A stretch of 64,000 bases of DNA, from contig JAIKWF010000029.1 of NCBI GenBank assembly GCA_024685005.1, positions 1 to 64,000 of the forward strand, in the 5' to 3' direction. The notes under the pieces were generated by a model. It was not told the origin of the DNA. It saw only the letters and a program-made list of their open reading frames with translations, and did not search any database. Every line of letters begins with the position of its first letter. The stretch's first letter is position 1. This document shows positions 1-9,003 of the stretch, piece after piece. The position numbers were made by a program, and so were the translations under genes. Source of the DNA: Lachnospiraceae bacterium. GTDB taxonomy: Bacteria; Bacillota; Clostridia; Lachnospirales; Lachnospiraceae.

Positions 1-737
1 GAGGTGTTCCCGAATCCGTAACCGATGTTGAATCCAAAGCTGTTGCCGTCTATATCCGCGTTACCGGAGCCCCAATGCCAGGTATTATCGTATGTCCAGA
101 CGCCCCGGCCCCAGTCCAGGGTGCCGAAGTCCGTTTCGGGATCAAATTCGTAGGTTCTGCCGTCATATTTCATGTAGCCTGATGCCCGCATGCAATTGAT
201 CTTCTGATTATAGTAGAAGGCATGCTTCTTATCCCAAGGCGTAGCGATGACCATGGTATCCATGTCCGGCTGCTGCAGGGTGATGTCGCATTCAAAGGGC
301 TTTCCGTCCCGGAAGTTTTCAAAGCGGCAGGTGATCTGTCTGCTGCCGTCTTTTGCATCGAACCGCATCTGTAATCTTTTATCCTTATATTCGGTGATGC
401 CGCCGCCGGAATCGGAGGGCAGCTTGATCTTTCCCATGGGCAGTGCATTCAGCACTGTCTCCGTATGCTCCCGGGGCTCATCTCCGAACTCAATCAGGGA
501 TACGGACTGCAGTCCGATGTAGCCATCATCGGATATGGTAAAAGCTCCTGCAAAGGAGTCGCTTAGTACCAGATAATAATCCCATTCTTTGATCCGCCAC
601 TTCGGTGCTTTGATCATGGACCGGTCATATGTCCACACCTGCCGGCGGGCCCACCCCGGCTCCCGGAGCTGTCCTCTCTCATCCAGCAGATCCTGCTGCT
701 TAGTGACTTCGTGATTGCGTGCTGTATTTTTTTCCAT
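1..737 (-). CDS. DUF2804-like protein, N-terminal part (runs off the window start)
   Basis: Manual minus-strand translation from ATG at 737: MEKNTARNHEVTKQQDLLDERGQLREPGWARRQVWTYDRSMIKAPKWRIKEWDYYLVLSDSFAGAFTISDDGYIGLQSVSLIEF..., open to position 1. Family call is by recognition. Absent from the ORF track because there is no stop in the window. Confidence 0.75.
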   Translation of the reverse strand, partial: MEKNTARNHEVTKQQDLLDERGQLREPGWARRQVWTYDRSMIKAPKWRIKEWDYYLVLSDSFAGAFTISDDGYIGLQSVSLIEFGDEPREHTETVLNALPMGKIKLPSDSGGGITEYKDKRLQMRFDAKDGSRQITCRFENFRDGKPFECDITLQQPDMDTMVIATPWDKKHAFYYNQKINCMRASGYMKYDGRTYEFDPETDFGTLDWGRGVWTYDNTWHWGSGNADIDGNSFGFNIGYGFGNT

Positions 738-869
738 ATGCGTGTCCCCCTGATCATCAACCGCAAGCTCTATATGGCTTAAGTCTAGCAATGAACCGTT
801 GACAAATCAAGTCCTCTCATATGATAATGCGTCTATGCCAGGATCAAAGTTACTGTGAAATGATAAAAA

Positions 870-904
870 ACCCGCCTCTGCTTATTTGCAGGGGCGGATT
901 TTTG
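870..904 (-). terminator. Rho-independent terminator
   Basis: ccgcctctgc-ttattt-gcaggggcgg stem flanked by A/T runs, just downstream of the 912..1532 stop. Confidence 0.7.
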
Positions 905-911
905 CTTCTTT

Positions 912-1532
912 TCATTCGTCTTTCTTTACTGCTTTCCCATCCCGGATCTTGCAGATCACTTCATCCGGCTGCATGCCCGCGGGGCAGCTTTTGCTGTCGA
1001 AAAATTCCGAAAGCTGCAGCGGCATCTCCGAAGTTTTGATATACAGATTTCCCTTCCATCGGATGATCTGTCCTTCTTTTACCCATCCGGCACCGGTTAA
1101 GGCTTCTCCAATGTTTTTCACACTGTACAGCCAGCTCTTTTGCGGGGAATCTTTCTTTTTCAGGGCCTTCGAAGGCTGATCATTTTGGCCGTTCATCTCG
1201 GCTTCTATGGCATCCCTTAGGCGCTCAATAAACTGTCTGGTCCGCTCCCGGGGATTGTCGCAAACGTCGCTCCCCTCTTTTTTGTTCGGGATTTCGATGA
1301 GCATGATGCCATTGACGATCATGACATTAACATCTGCCAGATCGTCAATCTCTTCAAAAAAGTTCTTGCCTGTTTGGGCGATGAGCTGGTCTTCTATGTA
1401 CTCAAGCACATCCTGCATACCGATATTGACCATATCTGTGATACTGGGAAAATCCAGCTCGTTCATAATGTATTCCAGTTCTTCACTACTGACGGATATC
1501 CGGATCCCACCGGAATAAGTGGTTACCTTCAT
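912..1532 (-). CDS. Hypothetical protein, possibly a divergent MecA-like adaptor
   Basis: 206-aa ORF with a terminator downstream; two-part layout with acidic middle. Family assignment is weak. Confidence 0.6.
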   Translation of the reverse strand: MKVTTYSGGIRISVSSEELEYIMNELDFPSITDMVNIGMQDVLEYIEDQLIAQTGKNFFEEIDDLADVNVMIVNGIMLIEIPNKKEGSDVCDNPRERTRQFIERLRDAIEAEMNGQNDQPSKALKKKDSPQKSWLYSVKNIGEALTGAGWVKEGQIIRWKGNLYIKTSEMPLQLSEFFDSKSCPAGMQPDEVICKIRDGKAVKKDE

Positions 1533-1689
1533 ACGATCGCCTTCCCTTTTTGCATTACTTTGCTTTTACGGACTTTTTAAATTATTTTTTGCTAACACAT
1601 TTTCGCATATTATCATCCTTCGGTCAACTGATTTCGCTTTCCGGGCTGCGCTTTGTATGATGCCAATTTCTACGATTTTGTTAAAATTT

Positions 1690-2481
1690 TTAACTGGCCA
1701 GGTCCCTGCTGTCGTACCTTTGGTGGGCAAACAACACGCCTGCGATGATCACCGCTGCCGCAAGGATGATGGCTTTTGCATCTGCTTCGGCGCCTGTAAA
1801 GATCTCCGATGCATTGGCATAGGAATACGGTCCTGCAAACAGATAATCCTTTGCATCCGGCACCACCCGACCGATGACATCGTAAAAATAGCAGCCCATG
1901 GCCAGTCCGATCCCAAGTCCCATCTTGCTTTTTCCGGAGGCAGCCGAGATGGCAAAGCAGACAGCTGCGATCTCCAGATTCATTAAAAACTGCATGCCCA
2001 TAAACCTGCAAAACTCCTCTGCCGGAATCTCTTCTCCCAAAGCTGCTATGCCGCAGCAGTACATCGCACCGCAGATCAGGGTAAAAACTGCCAGCATACA
2101 CAAAACGCAGATTCCTTTGGCCAGTACCACTTTTTTTCTGGCAATGGGAAGGGAAAACAGGAACTCTCCCGTGTGTCCTTCTTCTTCCTTGGAGAGGATC
2201 CCCACGGAGATGATGGCTGCAAACATTCCGCCTCCCAGTCCGTGCACCGCACCTACTTCCGTTGCAAAATACCCCTTCAATGTTGCGATGCTCAGGGTGC
2301 TCATTCCGAAGGCATCGGAGAAGGCGCCCATATTGGAAAAAGCATCCGCCATCTGTTTCATATCTCCCTGCATGCTTTTATAGAGGATGATGCATACCAG
2401 TCCCATTCCTCCTACGGAAAATGCCCAGATCAGAAGTGCTTTCAGATTCAGTCGTATTTCTTTCAAAAGGATCGTCTTCAT
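1690..2481 (-). CDS. ABC-2 type transporter permease
   Basis: 263 aa, multiple hydrophobic segments, directly downstream of an ABC ATPase. Confidence 0.85.
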   Translation of the reverse strand: MKTILLKEIRLNLKALLIWAFSVGGMGLVCIILYKSMQGDMKQMADAFSNMGAFSDAFGMSTLSIATLKGYFATEVGAVHGLGGGMFAAIISVGILSKEEEGHTGEFLFSLPIARKKVVLAKGICVLCMLAVFTLICGAMYCCGIAALGEEIPAEEFCRFMGMQFLMNLEIAAVCFAISAASGKSKMGLGIGLAMGCYFYDVIGRVVPDAKDYLFAGPYSYANASEIFTGAEADAKAIILAAAVIIAGVLFAHQRYDSRDLAS

Positions 2482-2483
2482 TT

Positions 2484-3173
2484 TTATTCCTCCTCTTCGT
2501 AAAATCGCAGAAATGTTTCATCGTCGATCTTGGGGCTTTCCAGCATTGTCAGTCTTCCCTCCCGCATGATGGCTGCGTTTTTGCAATACTTGTTTACTTC
2601 CGACAGCACATGGGTGGATAACAGGCAGGTGGCTCCCTCATCCACATATTCCCGGATCAGTTCGAAAAATCGTTTCTGGATCAGGGGGTCCAGTCCGCTG
2701 GTGGGCTCATCAAAGATGAAAAGCTTCGGTTTATGCTGCATGGCACAGACGATGCTGACCTTCTTGCGGTTACCTAAGGACAACTCTTTGATCCGTTTTT
2801 TCTCATCTACTTTCAGCCGCTCGCAGATCTTTGCCGCTTCTTCCCGGTAGTCTCCGCCCCGGACATCGGCTGCATACCGGATCACATCGCAGACCTTCAT
2901 GGATGGATAAAACCAGGCTTCCGATGGCATGTAGCCTACGTTTTTCAGGATCTCTTCCCTGTCCTTTTCATGGTCCATTCCCAGTATGGTGATGGTGCCT
3001 TCATTGATTTTCAAAAACCCCAGCATGGACCTTATGGTGGTGGATTTCCCCGCTCCGTTAGGCCCTAAGAATCCGAAGATGTCCTGTTTCTTTACCGTCA
3101 GGGATACGTCTGTCACACCTCTGTGTTTTCCGTAGTTTTTGGTCAGATGACTGATGGTGATCACGTTTTCCAT
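2484..3173 (-). CDS. ABC transporter ATP-binding protein
   Basis: Walker A GPNGAGKST, signature LSLGNRKK, Walker B LFIFDEPTSGLD. Confidence 0.95.
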   Translation of the reverse strand: MENVITISHLTKNYGKHRGVTDVSLTVKKQDIFGFLGPNGAGKSTTIRSMLGFLKINEGTITILGMDHEKDREEILKNVGYMPSEAWFYPSMKVCDVIRYAADVRGGDYREEAAKICERLKVDEKKRIKELSLGNRKKVSIVCAMQHKPKLFIFDEPTSGLDPLIQKRFFELIREYVDEGATCLLSTHVLSEVNKYCKNAAIMREGRLTMLESPKIDDETFLRFYEEEE

Positions 3174-3239
3174 TTTTCTCCTCCTATGGCCTAAGTCCGG
3201 CTCTGTTTCTTTCTAAGGCAACAGTAGCACAAAAAAAAT

Positions 3240-3263
3240 ACGGGAACAATATATGTTCCCGTA
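3240..3263 (-). terminator. Terminator/attenuator between DUF3021 and the ABC ATPase gene
   Basis: Minus strand: tacgggaac-atatatt-gttcccgta followed by tttttttt. Confidence 0.75.
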
Positions 3264-3284
3264 AGGTGCACTTTTTCAGCCTTA

Positions 3285-3776
3285 TCATTCACTTTTATGC
3301 TCCGACTGGAAGAGCCGCAGTTCTTCATTCAGCTGCTTATCATCGATCCGCCGCTTGGTTTTGTAGATCAAGAATACGCAGAAATAAGTTAGCAATAGGT
3401 AACAGGCAAAGAGGGCCGTTACCGGCAGCTTTTGATCAAACCATCCTCCCAGATAGGATACCAGGCAATACAGCGCCGTGCATAGGGACATTCCTATGAT
3501 CTCCGCGGCTCCCAGCTGCTCTGCCTCATCAAAATTGCGGAACAGATATACCTGCATATAGCCGATGAAATAGCAGGTGAAGATCATTTCTGTCATATGC
3601 CAGATACCTGCTTCGTAGATGCCCCCTGCGATTTTGTAGACGCAGTAAAAAAACAGGATGGCAAAGAAATACAGGCATGCCTTAAACTCTATGCCGATCT
3701 CTTTTGTCAGATAGCGCTCCCAGAGATTCGGCTTTTTTGTATGCTGTTGTCCGGTCTTTTCTTTTTCCCCGTTCAT
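3285..3776 (-). CDS. DUF3021 family membrane protein
   Basis: 163 aa with about 4 TM helices, adjacent to a LytTR gene as is typical for DUF3021. Confidence 0.75.
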   Translation of the reverse strand: MNGEKEKTGQQHTKKPNLWERYLTKEIGIEFKACLYFFAILFFYCVYKIAGGIYEAGIWHMTEMIFTCYFIGYMQVYLFRNFDEAEQLGAAEIIGMSLCTALYCLVSYLGGWFDQKLPVTALFACYLLLTYFCVFLIYKTKRRIDDKQLNEELRLFQSEHKSE

Positions 3777-3777
3777 C

Positions 3778-4218
3778 TTACCGTTCTCCTTTCAAAAGCC
3801 TTCTGAATTCCACCGCATATCTTCTTGAGATCAGGATATGCTCTCCGCCTTCCATGGTGGCATCGATCCGGTTCGAAGGCAGGCTTCGAAGTGACTTCAG
3901 CTTATTGACGTTGATCACCATGGATTTGCTGCATCTGAAAAATGCTTCATCCCGGATCTGGTCCTGAAAGGATTGCAGGGATCCTTCGATCCGCAGCACC
4001 CTGTCTTTTGTATAGGCAAAGACTTTGTCATCCACCGATTCTAAGTACAGGATCTCTTCCTTGGAAACAGACAGGGTTTCTCCGTCTGATTTTCCCCAGA
4101 TCTTTCCGCCGGTACCTTCCAATGCTCCCAGCACTTTCCGGATCAGCGGCGTCATCTCCCGATACCGGATGACTATGCTTTCCTCCCCTTCCGGGATCTG
4201 TTTGATGTCGATGTTCAT
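3778..4218 (-). CDS. LytTR DNA-binding domain transcriptional regulator
   Basis: ...KEEILYLESVDDKVFAYTKDRVLRIEGSLQSFQDQIRDEAFFRCSKSMVINVNKLKSLRS... LytTR pattern. Start chosen at MNIDIKQ. Confidence 0.85.
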   Translation of the reverse strand: MNIDIKQIPEGEESIVIRYREMTPLIRKVLGALEGTGGKIWGKSDGETLSVSKEEILYLESVDDKVFAYTKDRVLRIEGSLQSFQDQIRDEAFFRCSKSMVINVNKLKSLRSLPSNRIDATMEGGEHILISRRYAVEFRRLLKGER

Positions 4219-4262
4219 AGGTTTGTTCCCCATTATACTACTGCTGCGCCAATAATGGAAAA

Positions 4263-4286
4263 CACCGGACAATTGCCTGTCCGGTG
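4263..4286 (-). terminator. Hairpin downstream of nrdD
   Basis: CACCGGACA-aattgcc... -TGTCCGGTG inverted repeat; short T-run on the minus strand. Confidence 0.5.
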
Positions 4287-4327
4287 CCTCTTTATCTGAA
4301 ATACAATCTTACCAAATCTGATCACTG

Positions 4328-6733
4328 TTATACAGGAACGGCTTCGATCTTATTCTGCTGCACATATCCTCTGATGGCAGATGCGTTGGGATATTTCTCG
4401 ATATGCTCTCCCTCCACTACTACCAGGGTAGGTGCGCTTGTAACCTTATAGCGTGCTACCAGTTCCGGGCTTTCCTGTGCGTCCACCGGGATATATGCCA
4501 CATCCTGCAGATACTGTTTTGCCAGCTTGCAGTTCGGGCAGGTCTTGGTGGTGAACAGATATGCCACATGCTTAGGCGCTGTTACGGACACCTGCATATC
4601 TTCCTTGTCGCCGCTTACTACCGACATGGTCACAACGCCGGTAACAGGTCTTTTCAAAGAGCTGGTCTCAATGACATACTCGGTACGGTTTGCATATTCC
4701 TGCAGCTTTCCGTCGTTCCAGTTCTGTACCGGTCTGTAGTATCCGGTGATACGGCTGTATACTTCCGTCTTCTTTCCGCAGTGGGGGCAAACCTTTACTT
4801 CGCCTGCCAGATAGCCATGGTCCTTGCAAATGGAATAGGTAGGAGACATGGTGTAGTAAGGCAGCTTATAATTCTCTGCAATGGTCCTTACCAGGTTAGC
4901 AGCTGCTTTCCAATCGGGAAGCTTTTCTCCCAGGAATGCATGGAATACGGTACCCGATGTATAAAGGGTCTGCAGCTCATCCTGAATATCCAGTGCATCG
5001 AAGATGTCTCTTGAGTAATCCACCGGCAGGTGAGAGGAGTTGGTGTAGTACGGAGTATCTCCTTCATTTCCTGCGGTCTTGATGCCGGGCCATTTTGCAC
5101 GGTCATGCTTTGCCAGACGATAGGTGGTGCTCTCAGCAGGCGTTGCCTCTAAGTTGTACAGGTCGCCGTACTGTTCCTGATAATCGGAGAGTCTCTCTCT
5201 CATATGATTCAGTACTTCTTTTACGAAATCCTGGGTCTTTTTGTGTGTAAGATCCGCACGGAGCCAGTTGGCATTCAGACCCACCTCGTTCATTCCGATC
5301 AGTCCGATGGTGGAGAAGTGATTGTCAAAGGTTCCCAGATATCTCTTGGTGTAAGGATACAGTCCCTCATCCAAAAGTTTGGTGATGACGCCGCGTTTGA
5401 TCTTTAAGGATCTTGCCGCGATATCCATCATCTTGTTCAGTCTTCTGTAGAAATCGTCTTTGCTGTTGGAAAGATAAGCGATCCTGGGCATATTGATGGT
5501 GACAACGCCCACAGAACCGGTGCTCTCGCCGGATCCGAAGAATCCGCCGGATTTTTTACGCAGCTCACGAAGATCCAGTCTTAATCTGCAGCACATGGAA
5601 CGTACATCGGAGGGCTCCATGTCGGAGTTGATGTAGTTGGAAAAATAAGGCGTTCCGTATTTTGCAGTCATCTCAAAGAGAAGCTTGTTGTTCTCTGTTT
5701 CGGACCAGTCAAAATTTCTGGTAATGGAATAGGTGGGGATGGGATACTGGAATCCGCGTCCGTTGGCATCGCCCTCGATCATGGTCTCGATAAATGCCTT
5801 GTTGACCATGTCCATTTCTTCCTTGCAGTCGCCATAGGTGAAGTCCATCTCTTTTCCGCCTACGATGGCAGGCAGGTTTGCAAGGTCCGCAGGTACCGTC
5901 CAGTCAAGTGTGATATTGGAGAAAGGTGCCTGGGTTCCCCAGCGGCTGGGGGTGTTTACGCCGTAAATAAATGCTTCGATGCATTTTTTCACTTCAAAAT
6001 AGGATAAGTTGTCCACCTTTACGAAAGGTGCCAGATAGGTATCAAAGGAGGAAAATGCCTGTGCACCTGCCCATTCGTTCTGCATGATACCGAGGAAGTT
6101 AACCATCTGGTTGCAGAGTACGGAAAGATGCGCTGCGGGTGCGGAAGTGATCTTGCCTGTGATTCCGCCCAGTCCCTCTTTGATCAGCTGCTTTAAGCTC
6201 CAGCCGGCACAGTAACCGGTGAGCATGGAAAGATCATGGATATGAATGTCCGCATTCCTGTGTGCCTCTGCGATCTCTTCGTCATAGATCTCGGAAAGCC
6301 AGTAGTTGGCTGTTACGGCACCGGAATTGGAAAGAATAAGTCCTCCCACGGAGTAAGTTACGGTGGAATTCTCTTTTACACGCCAGTCTTCCACCTTCAC
6401 ATAGCTGTTAACCACATCCTTGTAATCAAGGATAGTAGATTTCATGGTACGTAATTTTTCCCTCTGTTTTCTGTAAAGGATGTAAGCCTTAGCCACATCC
6501 GTGTAGCCGGTCTGTTCAAGAACTCTCTCAACACTGTCCTGAACGGTTTCGATGTCGATCTGATTCTCCTTTACCTTCTCCTGAAAATCTGCTGTAACAC
6601 GCAATGCCAAAAGATCGATGATGTCGTTGGTGTACTGCATGTCCGTAGCCACAAATGCCTTCATGATCGCGTCCTTGATCTTGTTCAGATCAAACTCAGC
6701 CACCGTCGCGTTACGTTTTACTACATTTAACAT
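4328..6733 (-). CDS. nrdD: Anaerobic (class III) ribonucleoside-triphosphate reductase with C-terminal thioredoxin/glutaredoxin-like domain
   Basis: N-terminal ATP-cone (VVKRNATVAEFDLNKIKDAI), NrdD core, zinc site CPHCGKK, glycyl-radical-type RITGYYRP, and a C-terminal TKTCPNCKLAKQYL...TSAPTLVV segment. Confidence 0.95.
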   Translation of the reverse strand: MLNVVKRNATVAEFDLNKIKDAIMKAFVATDMQYTNDIIDLLALRVTADFQEKVKENQIDIETVQDSVERVLEQTGYTDVAKAYILYRKQREKLRTMKSTILDYKDVVNSYVKVEDWRVKENSTVTYSVGGLILSNSGAVTANYWLSEIYDEEIAEAHRNADIHIHDLSMLTGYCAGWSLKQLIKEGLGGITGKITSAPAAHLSVLCNQMVNFLGIMQNEWAGAQAFSSFDTYLAPFVKVDNLSYFEVKKCIEAFIYGVNTPSRWGTQAPFSNITLDWTVPADLANLPAIVGGKEMDFTYGDCKEEMDMVNKAFIETMIEGDANGRGFQYPIPTYSITRNFDWSETENNKLLFEMTAKYGTPYFSNYINSDMEPSDVRSMCCRLRLDLRELRKKSGGFFGSGESTGSVGVVTINMPRIAYLSNSKDDFYRRLNKMMDIAARSLKIKRGVITKLLDEGLYPYTKRYLGTFDNHFSTIGLIGMNEVGLNANWLRADLTHKKTQDFVKEVLNHMRERLSDYQEQYGDLYNLEATPAESTTYRLAKHDRAKWPGIKTAGNEGDTPYYTNSSHLPVDYSRDIFDALDIQDELQTLYTSGTVFHAFLGEKLPDWKAAANLVRTIAENYKLPYYTMSPTYSICKDHGYLAGEVKVCPHCGKKTEVYSRITGYYRPVQNWNDGKLQEYANRTEYVIETSSLKRPVTGVVTMSVVSGDKEDMQVSVTAPKHVAYLFTTKTCPNCKLAKQYLQDVAYIPVDAQESPELVARYKVTSAPTLVVVEGEHIEKYPNASAIRGYVQQNKIEAVPV

Positions 6734-6876
6734 GAAAACCTCTCCCTTTACTGTCTTGTAGTTTTTGCCATTTGGTTTCTTTTCCCCGTTGCTACGCCCT
6801 GCTTACTGCCCCTCATCTTTACCCCATTGCAAGGTGTTTTAGGTTTACATAACAGACCCGAATCACAACTAAATAA

Positions 6877-6905
6877 ATTGTATCATCCACCCCTTTCAAA
6901 GTCAA
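6877..6905 (-). promoter_or_regulatory. Putative nrdD sigma70-type promoter
   Basis: Minus strand TTGACT-N17-TACAAT. Confidence 0.6.
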
Positions 6906-6923
6906 CCCAAAAACAAAAGAAAA

Positions 6924-6970
6924 CCACAATATCTTTGTCAACTACTTTATGTTAACACAAGATATGGTGG
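6924..6970 (-). promoter_or_regulatory. Candidate NrdR-box pair upstream of nrdD
   Basis: ccacaatatctttgtc (6924-6939) and acacaagatatggtgg (6955-6970), 31 bp start to start. Compared with consensus acaCwAtATaTwGtgt, the second matches 13/16; the first is strong only in its left half. Confidence 0.6.
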
Positions 6971-7016
6971 TTTTGACAATTGCGTCATTTCGTAAAAATA
7001 CGTCCGATCCCCTGTA

Positions 7017-8075
7017 TCAGCGGCTTCTGAGGAATTCATATTCCCGAAGAGCATCCGCATCATCCGGAAACTCCTGTATATACTCTCCCATCATGGCAGA
7101 TGCTTTTTGAAAATCGCCGCTGTATTCATATGCCACGATCCGGTTGTATTTCAGTTTTTGCAAAACGCCTGCGCTGTTGGGTGCCTCCAGTCCGCCTTCA
7201 AAGGCTGCCAGGGCTTCTTCGTACTGTCCTGTCTGCAATCTGCAAAGTCCCAGCTGGTTAAAGATCTCCGCATCCGCTTCGTTTTCTTCCAGGTACTTTT
7301 TGTACAGGGAGGCCGCATAATTGGAATCTCCCAGCTGCTCATAGGTCTTGCCCAGCATCAGAAGGGTGTCCGTGTCGTTGTTTCCCTGGGCTCTGTAGGC
7401 TTCCAGGTTGTTGCGGGCGTTTTCATAATCCTCCATATAGTAGTAGATCACGCCTTTTTCATATTCGGACATATCGTTCAGTCTGGCATCAATGGCACTG
7501 CTTAAATAGTTCCTGCCTTCTTCTTTGTATCCGTTTTTCTCAAAGACCTGATATACCCGGATGGTCATGGCGGTGTCCTGTTCGCTGTAGTGCAGGGCCA
7601 GGTTCAGATCTTCCGTGGCTTCCTGCTGCACCCCTGTTTCCATCTTGATGCTTCCCCGCAGAAAATAGACCTCCGGGCTCTTTTTATTCATGGCCGCAAC
7701 GGCGTCCAGAGTTTTCACCGCTTCTTCCTTCTGTTCGGATTTGTATTGGGCCAGCGCCAGATAATAGTTGATATCCGCCTCCAGATCTCCCGGGAACATC
7801 CGGCCGTTGGCAAGGGCCTCCTCAAAGGATGAGACCGCCTCATCATAGCGGGACAGTCCCATGTAGGCCATTCCCATGCCCCGCAGGATCTGCTCTTTGT
7901 CACCGCCCTCTTCCAGAGCCCGGTTAAATCCGTCCAGAGCTCCCTGATAGTCCAGGGCTGCGATCTTGTCCATGCCGTCTTTTGCCGCTTCCGATCCGCT
8001 GCCGCAGCCGGTAAGCGTCACTGCCGAAAGCAGCAGGGCCGCCGCTGTTAAGTTCATTCCTGTTTTTCGTTTCAT
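7017..8075 (-). CDS. Tetratricopeptide-repeat lipoprotein
   Basis: Lipobox LLSAVTLTGCG plus multiple TPR-like repeats. Confidence 0.85.
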   Translation of the reverse strand: MKRKTGMNLTAAALLLSAVTLTGCGSGSEAAKDGMDKIAALDYQGALDGFNRALEEGGDKEQILRGMGMAYMGLSRYDEAVSSFEEALANGRMFPGDLEADINYYLALAQYKSEQKEEAVKTLDAVAAMNKKSPEVYFLRGSIKMETGVQQEATEDLNLALHYSEQDTAMTIRVYQVFEKNGYKEEGRNYLSSAIDARLNDMSEYEKGVIYYYMEDYENARNNLEAYRAQGNNDTDTLLMLGKTYEQLGDSNYAASLYKKYLEENEADAEIFNQLGLCRLQTGQYEEALAAFEGGLEAPNSAGVLQKLKYNRIVAYEYSGDFQKASAMMGEYIQEFPDDADALREYEFLRSR

Positions 8076-8876
8076 TCAGCCTGTTTTTCCTTTTGCTTTT
8101 CTGTTTCGATAGTTTTGAAACAGCTCTTCTTTCGTAAGGAGATGAAGATGATTGTCCGCTGCGATCTTCTCCGCCGCTGCCATGGATCCCGGATCCCAAA
8201 CCATGTCCACTCTGTGGGCATCCACTCCGATGACGGTTTTGGCGGACATCTCTCCCGCCAGTCTCCAGAACAGTTCGTTGGGATAGTTTCTCTCTGTGGC
8301 GATGCCCAATAGATTGATCTCCATGGGCACGTCTCTTTTGTTGCATTCTGCGATCAGCCGCCGCATCTGCTCTTCGTATAGCACAATGTCTCCGATGAAA
8401 TTGGGCAGATCCGGATGAGCCAGATACAAAAATCTGCCGGTATCCAGTCCTTCCAGTACCTGATCCACATAGCCCTTCAGGCGCTCTACGTCCGCTGTCT
8501 CCTGGCCATGCCAGGGCTGCCCGATCTCATCTCCCGGGAAATGCTGTCCCAGCAAAAGATATTCAATGGGATAGGGCTCAATGAGCTCCATAAGCTTTTC
8601 AAAATAGGTCGGATAGTACTCTGCCTCCAGTCCCAGCAGGATCTCAATATCCGATGCATACTCTTTTTTCAGGGAAAGGATCGTATCCACGTATCCTTCC
8701 AGCTGGGAAGGATCCATCCTTGTGGGAGGATCATATTCTCTCGGAAAGGGATAGGGTGTATGATCGGAGAAGCCCAGTGTTTTGAATCCGCCTTTGATGG
8801 CTTCTTCCACGTACTCCCGCTCCGTTCCCTGTGCGTGCTTGCACCGCACGGTATGTGTATGAAGATTGTAGTCCAT
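8076..8876 (-). CDS. hisJ: Histidinol-phosphatase (PHP family)
   Basis: MDYNLHTHTVRCKHAQGTEREYVEEAIKGGFKTLGFSDHTPYPF; PHP motifs. Confidence 0.85.
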   Translation of the reverse strand: MDYNLHTHTVRCKHAQGTEREYVEEAIKGGFKTLGFSDHTPYPFPREYDPPTRMDPSQLEGYVDTILSLKKEYASDIEILLGLEAEYYPTYFEKLMELIEPYPIEYLLLGQHFPGDEIGQPWHGQETADVERLKGYVDQVLEGLDTGRFLYLAHPDLPNFIGDIVLYEEQMRRLIAECNKRDVPMEINLLGIATERNYPNELFWRLAGEMSAKTVIGVDAHRVDMVWDPGSMAAAEKIAADNHLHLLTKEELFQNYRNRKAKGKTG

Positions 8877-9003
8877 TGTTTCTCCTTTTCTGCTGCCCCA
8901 CCCAAACATTTTACAGTCTATTGCATTTGATTGCAAGGTGCAGATTCTTAAAAAACATGGTATGATGATATGGCTAAATCACCAAATGAAAAAGGATGTA
9001 GAC

